A stretch of DNA of 64,000 bases from Rodentibacter myodis (GTDB lineage: Bacteria; Pseudomonadota; Gammaproteobacteria; Enterobacterales; Pasteurellaceae): the NCBI RefSeq assembly GCF_001999305.1, contig NZ_MLHQ01000010.1, positions 62,001 to 126,000 on the forward strand. The letters run 5' to 3'. The translations under genes were made by a program, and so were the position numbers. Positions 20,277 through 32,108 of this stretch are shown in pieces. The notes beneath the pieces were generated by a model. It was not told the origin of the DNA. It ran no database searches and saw nothing but the letters and a program-made list of their open reading frames with translations. Numbering within the stretch: position 1 is the first letter of the stretch; each line of letters begins with the position of its first letter.

Positions 20277-21206
20277 ATGAAATTTAAAAATATCTTGGTT
20301 GTTCTCAATCCTGACAACGAAAAACAATATGCACTTGCACGTGCGGTACGTCTTGTCAAGGAACAAGAAAATGTTGAGAAAGTTAAAATCACAACATTAT
20401 TGACCGTCTATGATTTATCTTATGAAATGTCCGCCCTGCTTTCTTCCGAAGAACGTGAAGAAATGCATAAAACCGCCATCGAGCAGCATCGCCAAGCGGT
20501 ACAATTTTATCTTGATAAATATGCTGATCCACAAATTGAGTTTGAATCTCATATTGTTTGGAACAGCAATGAAGCAGAAGGTATTCGTGAAGAAGTCGAA
20601 AAAAATTCATACGATCTTGTGGTGAAATATACCAAAGATGAAGAAAGTTTCACTTCACTTATTTTCACACCGATTGACTGGCAATTATTGCGTAAATCTC
20701 CCGTTCCCGTACTGATTGTTCGAGATGGTGATTGGAAACACCAACGCCGAATTTTAATTGCGGTGAATGTTTCCGGTGAACAAGATTATCAAGATGAATT
20801 TAATCAAGAACTCGTGTCAACGGGGATGTCTCTTGCAGAAAATCTGAATCGAGGTAATGTTCACCTTGTTGCCGCCTACCCTGTCACACCAATTAATATG
20901 GCGATAGATTTGCCCGAATTTAATGCCTCCGGCTATGAAAACAGTATTCGCGGACAACATTTGATTAATATGAAAGTCTTACGTCAAAAATTTGGCATTG
21001 ATGAAGATCACACGCACGTTCGTGAAGGTTTCCCTGAAGATGTGATTCCGGAAGTGGCAAAAGAAATTGAGGCAGAATTGGTTATTTTGGGAACAGTAGG
21101 CCGTACAGGGTTATCCGCAGCCTTACTTGGCAACACTGCAGAACACGTAATCAGTAAATTAAGCTGTAACCTACTTGCGATTAAACCATCTAAAAAAGAA
21201 GACTAA
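20277..21206 (+). CDS. uspE: Universal stress protein UspE
   Basis: A 309-residue tandem universal stress protein. The first Usp domain spans about 1-145, and the second about 155-305 ends with GTVGRTGLSAALLGNTAEHVI, the G-2x-G-9x-G nucleotide-binding pattern. The ATG at 20277 follows GGAGG; the frame from 20247 extends upstream of it without an RBS. Downstream of fnr as in E. coli and H. influenzae. Confidence 0.93.
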   Translation: MKFKNILVVLNPDNEKQYALARAVRLVKEQENVEKVKITTLLTVYDLSYEMSALLSSEEREEMHKTAIEQHRQAVQFYLDKYADPQIEFESHIVWNSNEAEGIREEVEKNSYDLVVKYTKDEESFTSLIFTPIDWQLLRKSPVPVLIVRDGDWKHQRRILIAVNVSGEQDYQDEFNQELVSTGMSLAENLNRGNVHLVAAYPVTPINMAIDLPEFNASGYENSIRGQHLINMKVLRQKFGIDEDHTHVREGFPEDVIPEVAKEIEAELVILGTVGRTGLSAALLGNTAEHVISKLSCNLLAIKPSKKED

Positions 21207-21223
21207 TCTTTTTAAATCTATGT

Positions 21224-21264
21224 AAAGTGCGGCCATAAAAAATAATCTTTTTTACCGCACTTTT
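21224..21264 (+). terminator. uspE terminator built from an inverted USS pair
   Basis: AAAGTGCGG faces CCGCACTTT with a T-rich tail, 18 nt past uspE. Facing uptake signals are commonly used as terminators in this family. The remaining 21265-21390 is the AT-rich upstream region of the next gene. Confidence 0.65.
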
Positions 21265-21390
21265 GCGATCTCTTTCACAAATTTAAAAAAATCTATTCGC
21301 TCTGACTTCATTTCTTTTATACACTTCCAGCTCCTTATTTAAATGCTTTCTACTTGGTTAATTGACAATTTACTTAAAAGGATTTCATAA

Positions 21391-22224
21391 ATGAAAAAAA
21401 CATTTATTGCTGGATTAACGCTTTTTGCATGCAGCGTACAAGCACACGAAGTGTGGGTTTCAGCTCCGCAACACTTAAAAACAGATTCAATCTTAAAAGC
21501 AGGACTCGCTTACGGTGATTATCCCTATGTTGAAAAAATTCCTGAAGCACGTCTATCTATTTTTGAACCATTGAAAATTATCAATCAAGAAGGAGTGCAA
21601 CAAACGCTAGTACAAAATGGTGAAAATTATCAGTATCAATCAGAAAAGCCACTAAAAGTGGGATCTTATTGGATAACTGCGACCTATAAACCTACATTTT
21701 GGTCACAAAATTCAGAAGGTTGGAAAATGAAAAATATGCAAGACACGCCGAATGCGACTTACTGTGAACAAACACAAATGTTCGGTAAAAAGTTGGTAAC
21801 CGTAGGCAAACAACCGCTAAATGTTGAAATGGCGACAACACGCATAGGACTGCCACTTGAAATCGTTCCTTTAAAAGATCCGAGTAAAGCACAATCAGGT
21901 GAAGTCTTTCCTGTGCAGATTTTCTATCAGGATATGCCGCTGGCGGGAGAAACGGTAATCGCCACGGCAGATACCGTGATTGTTAAAGATTTGGATGCTG
22001 CAACAGGACACCGTGAACCGCAAGGTTTTTCCGGTAAAACTGATAGTCAAGGTCGAGTGAATATTATTCCATTAATTGATGGCATTTGGAAAATCAAAGT
22101 TATTCACAAAACGCCATTTTCGGATCAAACGACTTGTCAACAGTCTGCAAGTTATTCGACCTTAATTCTTCCGGTAGGAAAAGGGGTAGATAAACTTCCT
22201 CCGAAACCTGAACATCATCACTAG
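21391..22224 (+). CDS. Periplasmic DUF4198 protein
   Basis: A 277-residue exported protein. Signal peptide [18 protein letters not shown] with cleavage before HEVWV, leaving an N-terminal His, a common start for metal-related periplasmic proteins. The remainder fits DUF4198, with Ig-like strands ([20 protein letters not shown]). The C-terminus is His-rich (PEHHH). DUF4198 proteins are often linked to nickel or cobalt uptake (for example NikK); no transporter gene is adjacent here, so a metal role is only inferred. RBS AAAGGA. Single gene, ended by a USS-pair terminator. Confidence 0.75.
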   Translation: MKKTFIAGLTLFACSVQAHEVWVSAPQHLKTDSILKAGLAYGDYPYVEKIPEARLSIFEPLKIINQEGVQQTLVQNGENYQYQSEKPLKVGSYWITATYKPTFWSQNSEGWKMKNMQDTPNATYCEQTQMFGKKLVTVGKQPLNVEMATTRIGLPLEIVPLKDPSKAQSGEVFPVQIFYQDMPLAGETVIATADTVIVKDLDAATGHREPQGFSGKTDSQGRVNIIPLIDGIWKIKVIHKTPFSDQTTCQQSASYSTLILPVGKGVDKLPPKPEHHH

Positions 22225-22228
22225 ATGA

Positions 22229-22262
22229 CAAAAAAGTGCGGTCAATTTTGACCGCACTTTTA
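22229..22262. terminator. Bidirectional terminator from a perfect USS inverted repeat
   Basis: AAAAGTGCGGTCAA / TTGACCGCACTTTT with a 2-nt centre, between the convergent DUF4198 gene and topA. T runs occur on both strands. Confidence 0.88.
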
Positions 22263-22273
22263 CTTGTTATCAA

Positions 22274-24880
22274 TTATTTCTTCCGTTCGCCCCATTTACC
22301 ATCGATAAAATCGACAATCCATTTGGTGGCTTTGCCATTTTTTTCTGAAGTTACATATTGTTTCTTCTCTTTGCGGCTGAAGCGGATAATCGCCTCATTC
22401 CCTTCCGGATCTTTTTGTGGCGCATCGGCAAGATAAGCCAATTTTTCCGGTAAACGATCACGATATAGGGCTAATTCCGACACTTTCGCCGGGCGGGTTT
22501 CACGGGATTTCGGGAAATTATGCGCCGACATAAACACGCCACTCGCCCCGTCTCGCAAGACAAAATAAGCATCGGATTTTTCACATTTAAGTTCAGGAAA
22601 ATGCACCGGTTCTTCTTTTGGTGGGGCGACTTCGCCATTTTTCAAAATTTTGCGGGTGTTATCACAATTTGTACATCCCATATATTTGCCGAAACGCCCT
22701 AATTTTAAGTGCATATCCGCACCACACTTGTCACATTCCACAACAGGCCCGTCATAACCTTTAATTTTGAATGAACCCTCTTCAATGAGATAGCCATCAC
22801 AATTTGGGTTATTCCCACAAATATGGATTTTACGTTGTGCATCAATCACATAGCTATCCATTGCCGTACCGCATTTCGGGCAACGTTTACGTTCCATTAG
22901 GGCTTTGGTTTCGGAAGATTCATCCAGCACATTTAATAATTCCGCTTCCGGAATTAAATTCATTGTGGTTTTACACCGCTCTTTGGGTGGTAAGGCATAG
23001 CCTGTGCAACCTAAAAACACACCGGTACTTGCCGTGCGAATCGCCATATTTCGACCACAAGTCGGGCATTTTATGTCGGTTTCTACCAAGCTATTTGGAC
23101 GCATTCCGCCTTCTAATTCGTCTAATTCCGCTTTAGAAAGTTGGTTAGAAAAGTCTTTAAAGAATTGATTTAATTCCATTTTCCAATTTACCGATCCTGA
23201 CGCGATTTTATCTAGGGCGTCTTCCATATTGGCGGTGAAATCATAGTTCATCAACTCGCTGAAAGATTCACTTAAACGGTCGGTGACAATTTCTCCCATT
23301 TTTTCCGCATAAAAACGGCGATTTTCGGTGCGAACATAGCCCCGTTCTTGAATAGTAGAAATAATTGTCGCGTAAGTTGAAGGACGACCGATTCCCCGTT
23401 TTTCAAGCTCTTTTACTAAGGCAGCTTCCGTAAAACGTGCGGGTGGCTTGGTGAAATGTTGGCTTGATTGCACTTCTTGTAGAACCAATTTTTCTGCCAC
23501 GGTGACTGCCGGTAATTCTTGATCTTCCGGATTTTTTCCCATTTGCGGCAAGACTTTTGTCCAACCGTCAAAACGTAAAATTCGCCCTTTGGCTTTTAAT
23601 GTGTAATCCCCTGCCGTTACGGTGAGTGTACTGCTGTCATATTGTGCCGGTGGCATTTGACAGGCGAGAAATTGACGCCAAATTAAGTCATAAAGACGAG
23701 CCGCATCTTTTTCCATTCCGCTTAAATGATCTGGTAATGTATTGACATCCGAAGGGCGAATCGCTTCGTGCGCTTCTTGTGCATTTTCTTTACTGGAATA
23801 AAAATTCGGTTTTGTCGGTAAATATGCGTCACCAAAATGGCTTTCAATATAACTACGCGCCATATTTAAGGCATCTTGGCTCAAATTGGTGGAATCCGTA
23901 CGCATATAGGTGATGTAACCCGCTTCATACAAACGTTGTGCCAACATCATTGTTTTCTTCACACCAAAACCTAAACGGGTACTCGCCGTTTGTTGCAGTG
24001 TTGAGGTAATAAATGGTGCACGTGGACGGGAGCTTGTCGGTTTGGTGTCTAAATCAGTGACAACGTAATCGGAAACATTAAGAAAATCGACCGCACTTTG
24101 TGCTTCCTGTTGATTTTTCGGATCAAACTTTTTGCCCTTATAATCTGTGACATCCAATCGAATGGCTTTTTTGCCTTGGGTTTGGGTAATCGCCGCCACT
24201 TCCCAAAATTCTTCCGGTTGGAACGCCTTGATTTCACGTTCACGTTCTACCAGCAATTTCACAGCAACGGATTGCACACGCCCCGCCGAAAGCCCACGCG
24301 CCACTTTTTTCCATAATAAAGGGGACACCATAAAGCCTACGACACGATCAAGAAAACGGCGTGTTTGCTGGGCATTTACCCGATCCATATTTAAATGTTC
24401 CGGTTTTTCAAAGGCTTGTTTGATGGCATTTTTGGTGATTTCATTAAATACGACACGGCTAAAACGCTCGTCATCACCACCGATCACTTCACGCAAATGC
24501 CAAGCAATCGCTTCTCCCTCTCTATCCAAATCGGTTGCCAAATAAATATGATCCGCTTTTTTCGCAAGAGATTTCAATTCCGCCACCACTTTTTCTTTCC
24601 CCGGCAAAATTTGATAATTGGCTTTCCAATCGTGATAGGGATCAATCCCCATTCGTTTTACCAGTGCATTACGTTCTTTCTCTGCTTTAATTTTTGCTTT
24701 TTCTTCTGCACTCAAGCCTTTGGTTGAAATAGGTTTCGCTTTTTCACCTGTCCCCGCACCTACCGTTGGCAAATCACGAATATGTCCAACGCTGGATTTC
24801 ACCACATACTGGCTGCCTAAATATTTATTAATGGTTTTCGCTTTTGCCGGTGATTCCACAATCACCAAAGATTTACTCAT
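22274..24880 (-). CDS. topA: DNA topoisomerase I
   Basis: Type IA topoisomerase that relaxes negative supercoils. It is 868 residues (E. coli 865). N-terminal Toprim domain ([30 protein letters not shown]), the active-site tyrosine in [14 protein letters not shown] near residue 320, and three C-terminal four-cysteine zinc segments starting at [16 protein letters not shown] and [11 protein letters not shown] present. Divergent to the LysR-type gene, 93 nt apart. Confidence 0.97.
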   Translation of the reverse strand: MSKSLVIVESPAKAKTINKYLGSQYVVKSSVGHIRDLPTVGAGTGEKAKPISTKGLSAEEKAKIKAEKERNALVKRMGIDPYHDWKANYQILPGKEKVVAELKSLAKKADHIYLATDLDREGEAIAWHLREVIGGDDERFSRVVFNEITKNAIKQAFEKPEHLNMDRVNAQQTRRFLDRVVGFMVSPLLWKKVARGLSAGRVQSVAVKLLVEREREIKAFQPEEFWEVAAITQTQGKKAIRLDVTDYKGKKFDPKNQQEAQSAVDFLNVSDYVVTDLDTKPTSSRPRAPFITSTLQQTASTRLGFGVKKTMMLAQRLYEAGYITYMRTDSTNLSQDALNMARSYIESHFGDAYLPTKPNFYSSKENAQEAHEAIRPSDVNTLPDHLSGMEKDAARLYDLIWRQFLACQMPPAQYDSSTLTVTAGDYTLKAKGRILRFDGWTKVLPQMGKNPEDQELPAVTVAEKLVLQEVQSSQHFTKPPARFTEAALVKELEKRGIGRPSTYATIISTIQERGYVRTENRRFYAEKMGEIVTDRLSESFSELMNYDFTANMEDALDKIASGSVNWKMELNQFFKDFSNQLSKAELDELEGGMRPNSLVETDIKCPTCGRNMAIRTASTGVFLGCTGYALPPKERCKTTMNLIPEAELLNVLDESSETKALMERKRCPKCGTAMDSYVIDAQRKIHICGNNPNCDGYLIEEGSFKIKGYDGPVVECDKCGADMHLKLGRFGKYMGCTNCDNTRKILKNGEVAPPKEEPVHFPELKCEKSDAYFVLRDGASGVFMSAHNFPKSRETRPAKVSELALYRDRLPEKLAYLADAPQKDPEGNEAIIRFSRKEKKQYVTSEKNGKATKWIVDFIDGKWGERKK

Positions 24881-24973
24881 TTGATTACCTAATTAGCTGG
24901 AATTTTGTAAAATGGCGGTATAGTGCAAACTTACGCAAGCAAAATCAAGTCTTTTTTTGAAAAAGGAAAGGAA

Positions 24974-25867
24974 ATGGACAAACTGAATGCGATTTCAATT
25001 TTTTGTAAAGTGATTGAAACACAAAGCTTTACTCAAGCGGCGGCACAGCAAAATATGTCTGTCGCGATGGCAAGTAAATTGGTCTCTCAACTTGAAGAAC
25101 ATTTAAAAATACGCCTTTTACAGCGTACCACCCGCAAAATAATGCCAACCGAAGCCGGTATGATTTACTACCAACATTGCCAAGGCATTTTGTTGGATAT
25201 CGATGAAGCCGATGCCAGTGTGAGCAATCTCAGCACAACGTTACAAGGGAATTTATTGGTTTCCGTGCCACGTGATTTCGGGCTGCTTTTTATTGCCCCC
25301 AATTTACCAATGTTTATTGCCGCTCATCCGAATTTGCACATTGAAGTCGAATTTAATGATAAAAAAATTGATTTGGTGGCGGAAGGCTATGATCTTGCAC
25401 TGCGAATTGGTTATATGCAGGATAGTTCTCTCGTTGCCCGCAAAATCAGTACAACAACCGTCCATTTTGCCGCCTCTCCCCGTTATTTAGAATTAAATGG
25501 CACACCACTGTCTCCTGCCGACTTAGAACAGCATCAGGGCTTATTATATAAAAGTACGCTCAATCAAGTGAATTGGCTGGGAACTCGGGCTAGCCAACCA
25601 CAACGCATCAAAATCAAATCAAAAGCAGTAAGTAATAATGGCCTCGCCTTATTGGATATGGCAAAAGCCGGGCTAGGTATTGTCAATCTACCGGCATTTA
25701 TCTTAGATGAGGCGTTTAAAAAAGGTGAGTTAATCGAGGTTTTGCCAGAATACAAGCAACAACAATTAGACATTCATATTGTCTATCCAAACAGACGACA
25801 CCTCCCCGTCAAAGTCCGCGCATTTATCGATTTTTTAGCGAGTTTGGGATTGTGCTCAGAAATTTAA
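24974..25867 (+). CDS. LysR-family transcriptional regulator
   Basis: A 297-residue LTTR. The winged HTH is at about residues 1-60 (KLNAISIFCKVIETQSFTQAAAQ), and the substrate-binding domain starts near residue 90. The ATG at 24974 follows AAAGGAAAGGAA; the frame extends 17 codons upstream without an RBS. It resembles the aaeR/dmlR-like group that controls a neighbouring operon, but here it is divergent only to topA, so its target is unknown. The gap 25868-26068 to smrB has one USS and nothing else I can identify. Confidence 0.82.
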   Translation: MDKLNAISIFCKVIETQSFTQAAAQQNMSVAMASKLVSQLEEHLKIRLLQRTTRKIMPTEAGMIYYQHCQGILLDIDEADASVSNLSTTLQGNLLVSVPRDFGLLFIAPNLPMFIAAHPNLHIEVEFNDKKIDLVAEGYDLALRIGYMQDSSLVARKISTTTVHFAASPRYLELNGTPLSPADLEQHQGLLYKSTLNQVNWLGTRASQPQRIKIKSKAVSNNGLALLDMAKAGLGIVNLPAFILDEAFKKGELIEVLPEYKQQQLDIHIVYPNRRHLPVKVRAFIDFLASLGLCSEI

Positions 25868-26068
25868 TTTTGGGATTAGGAGACAAAACTTGTCTCCTGC
25901 TATTCACGTTATTTTAGGATTGGGTATTTAGGTAAATTAAGTCTAAAAATGCTCTACATTATATGCTCATTGCACAAGATAACTGATATATCAGTTCCCC
26001 CTGTAAAAGAAAGAAATAAAAGTGCGGTTATTTTCGCTATCAATTTTCCCCGATATTCTCAATAAAGA

Positions 26069-26572
26069 TTACACCTCCACCAAAATCAAAATTGCCGCTT
26101 CCCCACCCCATTCTTTTGGCGCTTGGTGCAACGCACGTACTTTAGGGTGCTGAACCAACCAGCGTGGAATTTGTTTTTTTAAAGTGAATGTGCCGTAGCC
26201 TGTCATAATGCTGGCACAATCTACCCCTTCATCTTCGCACGCCAGCAATAATGCCGCTAATTCCATTTTTGCCTGCTCACGGGTTAAGCCGTGCAAATCT
26301 AAAAATAATTCAGGGGAAAAATCGCCGCGGCGTAATTGTTTAAGTAAATGGGAATCCTCGCCTTCACGCAAATATTTCACCATTCCATCGTTTTCATTTA
26401 ATAAAGGCTCATATTCATCGGAAAAATAAAATAGGGTGTCTTCCTTTTCACGCATATCCCTTAAATAGGATTTTTTTTGACCGCACTTTTGACGTGGGGC
26501 GACAACGGTATCTTGTTTAATGGGCTTAATCCCTTTCGTTTCTGCCCGAAATAGCTCAAATTCTTCTTGCAT
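26069..26572 (-). CDS. smrB: SmrB-like ribosome rescue endonuclease
   Basis: A 167-residue Smr-domain protein. In E. coli SmrB is recruited to collided ribosomes and cleaves mRNA. The Smr domain (about 85-167) has LDLHGLTREQAKMEL, carrying the DxH catalytic motif, and ends with HQAPKEWGGEAAILILVE as in E. coli. The usual GHGK motif reads TGYGTFTLKKQIPRWL here, with Tyr for His and Thr for Lys; whether this is normal for the family branch cannot be judged from one sequence. Divergent from prmB, the E. coli arrangement. Confidence 0.88.
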   Translation of the reverse strand: MQEEFELFRAETKGIKPIKQDTVVAPRQKCGQKKSYLRDMREKEDTLFYFSDEYEPLLNENDGMVKYLREGEDSHLLKQLRRGDFSPELFLDLHGLTREQAKMELAALLLACEDEGVDCASIMTGYGTFTLKKQIPRWLVQHPKVRALHQAPKEWGGEAAILILVEV

Positions 26573-26664
26573 TTTTTCTCGCTCATTTCAAATTTTGCGT
26601 ATCATATCATAGTTACAAACCACCTTATGTGGTATAACTACGCAAATTTTTTTACAAGGGAAAT

Positions 26665-27612
26665 ATGATGGAAACCACACATAATCAAGAACTGGTTGCG
26701 ACAATTTTAAATGATAATGTTGCCGCCGAACTGCATACGATCCAAGATTTTCTCCGTTGGACATACAGCACCTTTAACCGTGCCGATATTTACTATGGAC
26801 AAGGACACGACAATGCTTGGGACGAAGCCCTTCAACTGGTGCTTACCGGCTTACAGCTCCCGATTGATTTTCCAACCGAACTATTCCAAAGCCGTTTAAC
26901 CCCTTCGGAAAAAGAAAGTTTGATTCAATTTGTTTTATCCCGAATTGAACAACGCGTGCCGGTTGCCTATCTCACCAACAGTGCGTGGTTTTGTGGTCAC
27001 GAATTTTACGTGGATGAGCGAACCATCATCCCCCGCTCTCCAATTAGTGCCTTAATTCAAGATCGTTTTGAAGGATTAATTTCGCAATCTCCCCGTCATA
27101 TTTTGGATCTTTGCACCGGCAGCGGTTGTATTGCGATTGCCTGTGCTTATGCTTTTCCGGAAGCGGAAGTGGATGCGGTGGATTTATCTTTTGATGCCTT
27201 GAATGTGGCGGAAATCAATATTGCCCGCCATCAATTAGAACATCGTGTGTTCCCGATTCAATCCAATTTATTTGAAAATATCTTGGGGCAAAAATACGAT
27301 CTTATCGTAACCAATCCCCCTTATGTAGATGAAGAAGACCTTGCCGATATGCCGGAAGAATTTCACTTTGAACCGGAACTGGCGCTTGGTTCAGGCAGTG
27401 ATGGCTTGGATATTACCAAACAAATTTTAAAACAAGCCCCTGATCATTTAACCGAAAACGGCGTATTGGTGTGTGAAGTGGGAAATAGTATGGTGAGTTT
27501 AACCGAACAATATCCGGATGTCCCCTTTGAATGGGTTGAACTGAAAAATGGTGGCTTAGGCGTGTTTGCCATTCGCCGTCAAGATTTAGTGAAATACCAC
27601 AATTTTTTTTAA
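26665..27612 (+). CDS. prmB: Ribosomal protein uL3 glutamine methyltransferase
   Basis: SAM-dependent N5-glutamine methyltransferase that modifies ribosomal protein uL3. It is 315 residues (314 from the second ATG; ATGATG start with AAGGGAAAT upstream). SAM motif I is [30 protein letters not shown], and the catalytic NPPY lies in [12 protein letters not shown] near residue 220. It is the PrmC/HemK relative specific for uL3. Divergent from smrB. Confidence 0.94.
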   Translation: MMETTHNQELVATILNDNVAAELHTIQDFLRWTYSTFNRADIYYGQGHDNAWDEALQLVLTGLQLPIDFPTELFQSRLTPSEKESLIQFVLSRIEQRVPVAYLTNSAWFCGHEFYVDERTIIPRSPISALIQDRFEGLISQSPRHILDLCTGSGCIAIACAYAFPEAEVDAVDLSFDALNVAEINIARHQLEHRVFPIQSNLFENILGQKYDLIVTNPPYVDEEDLADMPEEFHFEPELALGSGSDGLDITKQILKQAPDHLTENGVLVCEVGNSMVSLTEQYPDVPFEWVELKNGGLGVFAIRRQDLVKYHNFF

Positions 27613-27618
27613 TGCAAT

Positions 27619-27657
27619 GTGCGGTTGAAATTCATCTCAAATTTCAACCGCACTTTT
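27619..27657. terminator. Bidirectional terminator between prmB and cysB
   Basis: GTGCGGTTGAAATT pairs perfectly with AATTTCAACCGCAC around 7 nt. It contains a facing USS pair and has T-rich flanks for both convergent genes. Confidence 0.82.
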
Positions 27658-27664
27658 AATGCTT

Positions 27665-28645
<981 letters not shown>

Positions 28646-29659
28646 CTATTTTTTATAACGTTTTCCCAATTCCGTATAACGTTTCACGGCTTTACGAATT
28701 TGACCGGATTTTGGACGGCGGCGTTGTTTGGTGACATCTAATTTTGTTTCGGTTTCCGGCGGTAAGCCCACCAATTCACGCAAATAATTGACGTTTTCCA
28801 AATTCATTTCTTCCCAGCCGCCACGAGGTAAACCTTTCATCAATTTAATATTGCCGTAACGAATACGAATCAAACGGCTTACTTGAATGCCTTGCGATTC
28901 CCACAAGCGGCGAACTTCACGGTTACGCCCTTCCATTAAGGTAACATCGTACCATTGATTCATCCCCTCCCCGCCGGCAAATTTGATTTCTTTAAAATTG
29001 GCAGGGCCATCTTCTAACTGCACGCCTTTGCGTAAACGAGCCAACATTGCCTCATCCACCTGACCAAACACACGTACAGAATATTCCCGTTCTACTTCTC
29101 GGCTTGGGTGCATTAAACGATTTGCCAGTTCACCGTCTGTTGTAAACAACAATAAACCTGAAGTATTAATATCCAAACGTCCCACGGCAATCCAACGTGA
29201 ACCGTTTAAGCGTGGCAGACGATCAAACACCGTTGCCCGCCCTTCCGGATCGCTACGTGTACAAAGTTCGCCTTCCGGTTTGTAATACATCAATACACGA
29301 CAAACTTCTTTTTGGGCTTGCTGAAGATTGATAATTCGCCCGTCAATCCGCACCTTCACACCGGAATGAACATCAATGCGATCGCCCAATGTTGCCATTT
29401 TGCCATCAACACTGACCCGATTTGCCGCAATCATTGCTTCAATTTCACGGCGAGATCCTTGTCCCGCACGTGCCAATACTTTTTGTAATTTTTCACCCTC
29501 TACTGTGCCTTTAGAAATATGGGATGAATTTGGCAAAGTCGCCATCTTAGGTTCAGAATGAACTGCGGTTTTGTTTTTTTTACGCTCAAAGTGCGGTCGA
29601 TTTTCACGGCGTTTTTCACCTTGTTTGGCAGATGTTTTTTTAAATTGAGTTGATTTCAT
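28646..29659 (-). CDS. rluB: 23S rRNA pseudouridine(2605) synthase
   Basis: A 337-residue RsuA-family pseudouridine synthase. The ATG at 29659 follows AAAGGAAAAAT; the in-frame ATG 11 codons upstream lacks an RBS. A basic N-terminal stretch is followed by an S4 domain ([22 protein letters not shown], about 55-110) and the catalytic domain with the active-site Asp in [17 protein letters not shown]. The basic C-terminal tail is typical of RluB. Confidence 0.93.
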   Translation of the reverse strand: MKSTQFKKTSAKQGEKRRENRPHFERKKNKTAVHSEPKMATLPNSSHISKGTVEGEKLQKVLARAGQGSRREIEAMIAANRVSVDGKMATLGDRIDVHSGVKVRIDGRIINLQQAQKEVCRVLMYYKPEGELCTRSDPEGRATVFDRLPRLNGSRWIAVGRLDINTSGLLLFTTDGELANRLMHPSREVEREYSVRVFGQVDEAMLARLRKGVQLEDGPANFKEIKFAGGEGMNQWYDVTLMEGRNREVRRLWESQGIQVSRLIRIRYGNIKLMKGLPRGGWEEMNLENVNYLRELVGLPPETETKLDVTKQRRRPKSGQIRKAVKRYTELGKRYKK

Positions 29660-29711
29660 ATTTTTCCTTTGTCGCTTTCCCAAGCGTCTCATTGTTAATT
29701 AAATATACTGA

Positions 29712-30335
29712 TTAAAGAAAAGGTGCGGTTGAGCCACTGCCCTCACGCAAGATAATCGGTTGATCGTCTGTTAAATCCACCACAGTGGTGGGATCTTGTC
29801 CTAAATAGCCGCCGTGGATAATCAAATCCACTTGGCGTTCTAAACGATCGCGAATTTCCTCCGGATCGGACTGGGTAATATATTCCTCTCCCGGTAACAT
29901 CAAAGAACAGGATAAAATCGGCTCGTCCAAGGCTTTCAATAAATCTAATGCAATTTGATTATCCGGCACGCGTAAACCAATGGTTTTGCGTTTTGATGTC
30001 ATTAAGCGGCGGGGTAACTCTTTTGTTGCGGTAAGAATAAAAGTGTATCGCCCCGGTGTATTATTTTTAATTAAGCGATAAGCCACATTACTTACGGTGG
30101 CATAGGTTGAAAGTTCGGATAAATCACTGCACACCAAAGTGAAATTATGTCCTTCAGGCAATTGGCGAATCGCCACAATACGATCCATTGCGTGTTTATC
30201 ACCAAGCATACAACCGAGGGCATAGCCGGAATCGGTTGGATAAACAATCACACCGCCTTTACGCAAAATTTCTACCGCTTGATTAATCAAGCGAACTTGC
30301 GGATTTTCCGGATGAATATAAAAAAACTGGCTCAT
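29712..30335 (-). CDS. yciO: YciO-like Sua5/YrdC-family protein
   Basis: A 207-residue Sua5/YciO/YrdC-domain protein (E. coli YciO 206). The family binds RNA and ATP and includes the t6A-forming TsaC; YciO itself has no firmly established essential role. The ATG at 30335 (MSQFF) follows GAGGAAACGAAA; the frame extends 11 codons further without an RBS. The KGGVIVYPTDSGYALGC core and the PDNQIALDLL motif are intact. It begins the operon with rluB and cysB. Confidence 0.88.
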   Translation of the reverse strand: MSQFFYIHPENPQVRLINQAVEILRKGGVIVYPTDSGYALGCMLGDKHAMDRIVAIRQLPEGHNFTLVCSDLSELSTYATVSNVAYRLIKNNTPGRYTFILTATKELPRRLMTSKRKTIGLRVPDNQIALDLLKALDEPILSCSLMLPGEEYITQSDPEEIRDRLERQVDLIIHGGYLGQDPTTVVDLTDDQPIILREGSGSTAPFL

Positions 30336-30507
30336 TTTCGTTTCCTCAAAATTAGTGGAATTATACACCTTTTAATTATTACATTATCAAAACTTGTTAT
30401 AAAAAAACCGCACTTTGAACACATTATCAAATGTGCGGTCAAAATCTGCTATAAATTTCAAAATGATACAATACTGTCAGCTCTGATTTATGAGATAAAA
30501 AAATTTA

Positions 30508-31215
30508 TTACCAGCAAAAACGCTGTTGCACTTGATTTTTCTCCCTTTGTTGCAAAAATTCTTGCTTGTGTTTGGAATTGGAAAGATAATTTTTTTGCCG
30601 TATTAGACGTTTATCTAATTCAGCTTCGGATTCTTTGAGTGCTTTTTTTCGATCAGAATATTTTGATGGTATTTTTTCATAAAATATTGCTTGATATGGA
30701 TTTGCTTTCACCCATTTAACCGCCTCTTCCGCCGCCTTTTCTTGCTTAGCAAAATCGCAAAAAGCATAGGGATTAATCACACTTCCAACAAGCTTGGAAA
30801 AATCAACATATTCGACTTCACTCATTTTAGGAAGATTCAACACATACAGTGCGGTAATAAGTCGATCCCTTCCTCGATAAAACCATTTTACCGCATCATC
30901 TCTTTTCCCAAAATCATAACTACGTGCAGCTAAAGTAAACATAGTGATTGGCGTAACCAACGCTGGATCTTTTTCTACAATTTCTACCGCTTTTTGATAA
31001 TCAGTAAAACGATTACTTGCAAGAAGTGGATCGATTTCATTATAAACATTAACCCACTCAACCTTTCCCCCAAGTGCAGAATAATAAGGTATTACTTGAA
31101 TATCAATAGATTTAACTTTTTTAATATTTCCCGAGCCAGATTTTATTGACGTACAAGCACTTGTTGAAACCAAAAGTGCAGTAAAAATCAGCCCTGTTTT
31201 TTTTAACTTAAACAT
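30508..31215 (-). CDS. Hypothetical lipoprotein downstream of sucD
   Basis: A 235-residue protein with a lipoprotein-type signal ([21 protein letters not shown], probable lipidation at Cys21, although the -3 residue is Thr rather than Leu). No catalytic motif is recognised; the mature part is rich in aromatic and charged residues. It starts 8 nt inside the sucD end, using an AGGGA site within the sucD coding sequence, so it is probably coupled to sucCD. Start chosen at 31215; the alternative ATG at 31230 overlaps that RBS. Function unknown. Confidence 0.7.
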   Translation of the reverse strand: MFKLKKTGLIFTALLVSTSACTSIKSGSGNIKKVKSIDIQVIPYYSALGGKVEWVNVYNEIDPLLASNRFTDYQKAVEIVEKDPALVTPITMFTLAARSYDFGKRDDAVKWFYRGRDRLITALYVLNLPKMSEVEYVDFSKLVGSVINPYAFCDFAKQEKAAEEAVKWVKANPYQAIFYEKIPSKYSDRKKALKESEAELDKRLIRQKNYLSNSKHKQEFLQQREKNQVQQRFCW

Positions 31216-32104
31216 TTTTATTTCCCTCATTAAACTTGTTTATCACATTTTTTAATGCAGCCCCAATCTCCGCTAAACTTCTCACGGTTTTGACGCCCGC
31301 CGCTTCAAGTGAGGCGATTTTATCATCAGCCGTGCCTTTTCCACCGCTAATAATCGCCCCTGCGTGTCCCATTCGCTTACCTTTTGGTGCAGTAACACCG
31401 GCAATGTAGGCGACCATTGGTTTGGTGATATGGGCTTTAATATAAGCCGCCGCTTCCTCTTCCGCCGAGCCGCCAATTTCGCCGATCATCACGATAGCCT
31501 CGGTTTCCACATCTTCTTGAAAGCGTTTTAAAATATCAATAAAACTTGAGCCGGGAATCGGATCGCCACCAATGCCCACACAGGTAGATTGTCCAAAGCC
31601 TTCATCCGTAGTTTGTTTTACCGCTTCATAAGTCAGCGTGCCGGAACGGGAAACAATGCCCACTTTGCCCTTTTTATGGATATGTCCCGGCATTATGCCA
31701 ATTTTACATTCATCAGGCGTAATTACCCCCGGGCAATTAGGGCCGATCATCACCACACCGGTTTCCTTTAATTTTTGTTTTATCGTAAGCATATCAAGGG
31801 TTGGTATTCCCTCTGTGATACAAACAACAAGCTGAATACCGGCATCAATGGCTTCTAAAATAGCATCTTTACAGAAAGGGGCGGGAACATAAATCATTGT
31901 CGCCGTTGCACCGGTAGCTTCCACCGCTTCACACACGGTATTAAATACCGGCAGCCCTAAATGAGTACTGCCCCCTTTATTAGGTGAAACACCGCCCACT
32001 AACTTTGTACCATAGGCAAGTGCCTGTTCGGAATGGAATGTACCTTGCGAACCGGTAAAACCTTGGCAAATCACTTTGGTGTCTTTATTGATTAAAATCG
32101 ACAT
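31208..32104 (-). CDS. sucD: Succinyl-CoA ligase alpha subunit
   Basis: Alpha subunit of succinyl-CoA synthetase (TCA cycle, substrate-level phosphorylation). It is 298 residues from [10 protein letters not shown], preceded by AAAGGAGTGTAATGTT. CoA-binding [37 protein letters not shown] and the phosphohistidine region [17 protein letters not shown] are present. sucC lies 4 nt upstream. Confidence 0.96.
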   Translation of the reverse strand: MSILINKDTKVICQGFTGSQGTFHSEQALAYGTKLVGGVSPNKGGSTHLGLPVFNTVCEAVEATGATATMIYVPAPFCKDAILEAIDAGIQLVVCITEGIPTLDMLTIKQKLKETGVVMIGPNCPGVITPDECKIGIMPGHIHKKGKVGIVSRSGTLTYEAVKQTTDEGFGQSTCVGIGGDPIPGSSFIDILKRFQEDVETEAIVMIGEIGGSAEEEAAAYIKAHITKPMVAYIAGVTAPKGKRMGHAGAIISGGKGTADDKIASLEAAGVKTVRSLAEIGAALKNVINKFNEGNKNV

Positions 32105-32108
32105 AACA

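Noticed and set aside
22229-22262. CRISPR-like or REP-like repeat family built on AAGTGCGGT
   Set aside because: The 9-mer is the scattered DNA uptake signal; facing pairs act as terminators and there is no spacer-repeat periodicity.
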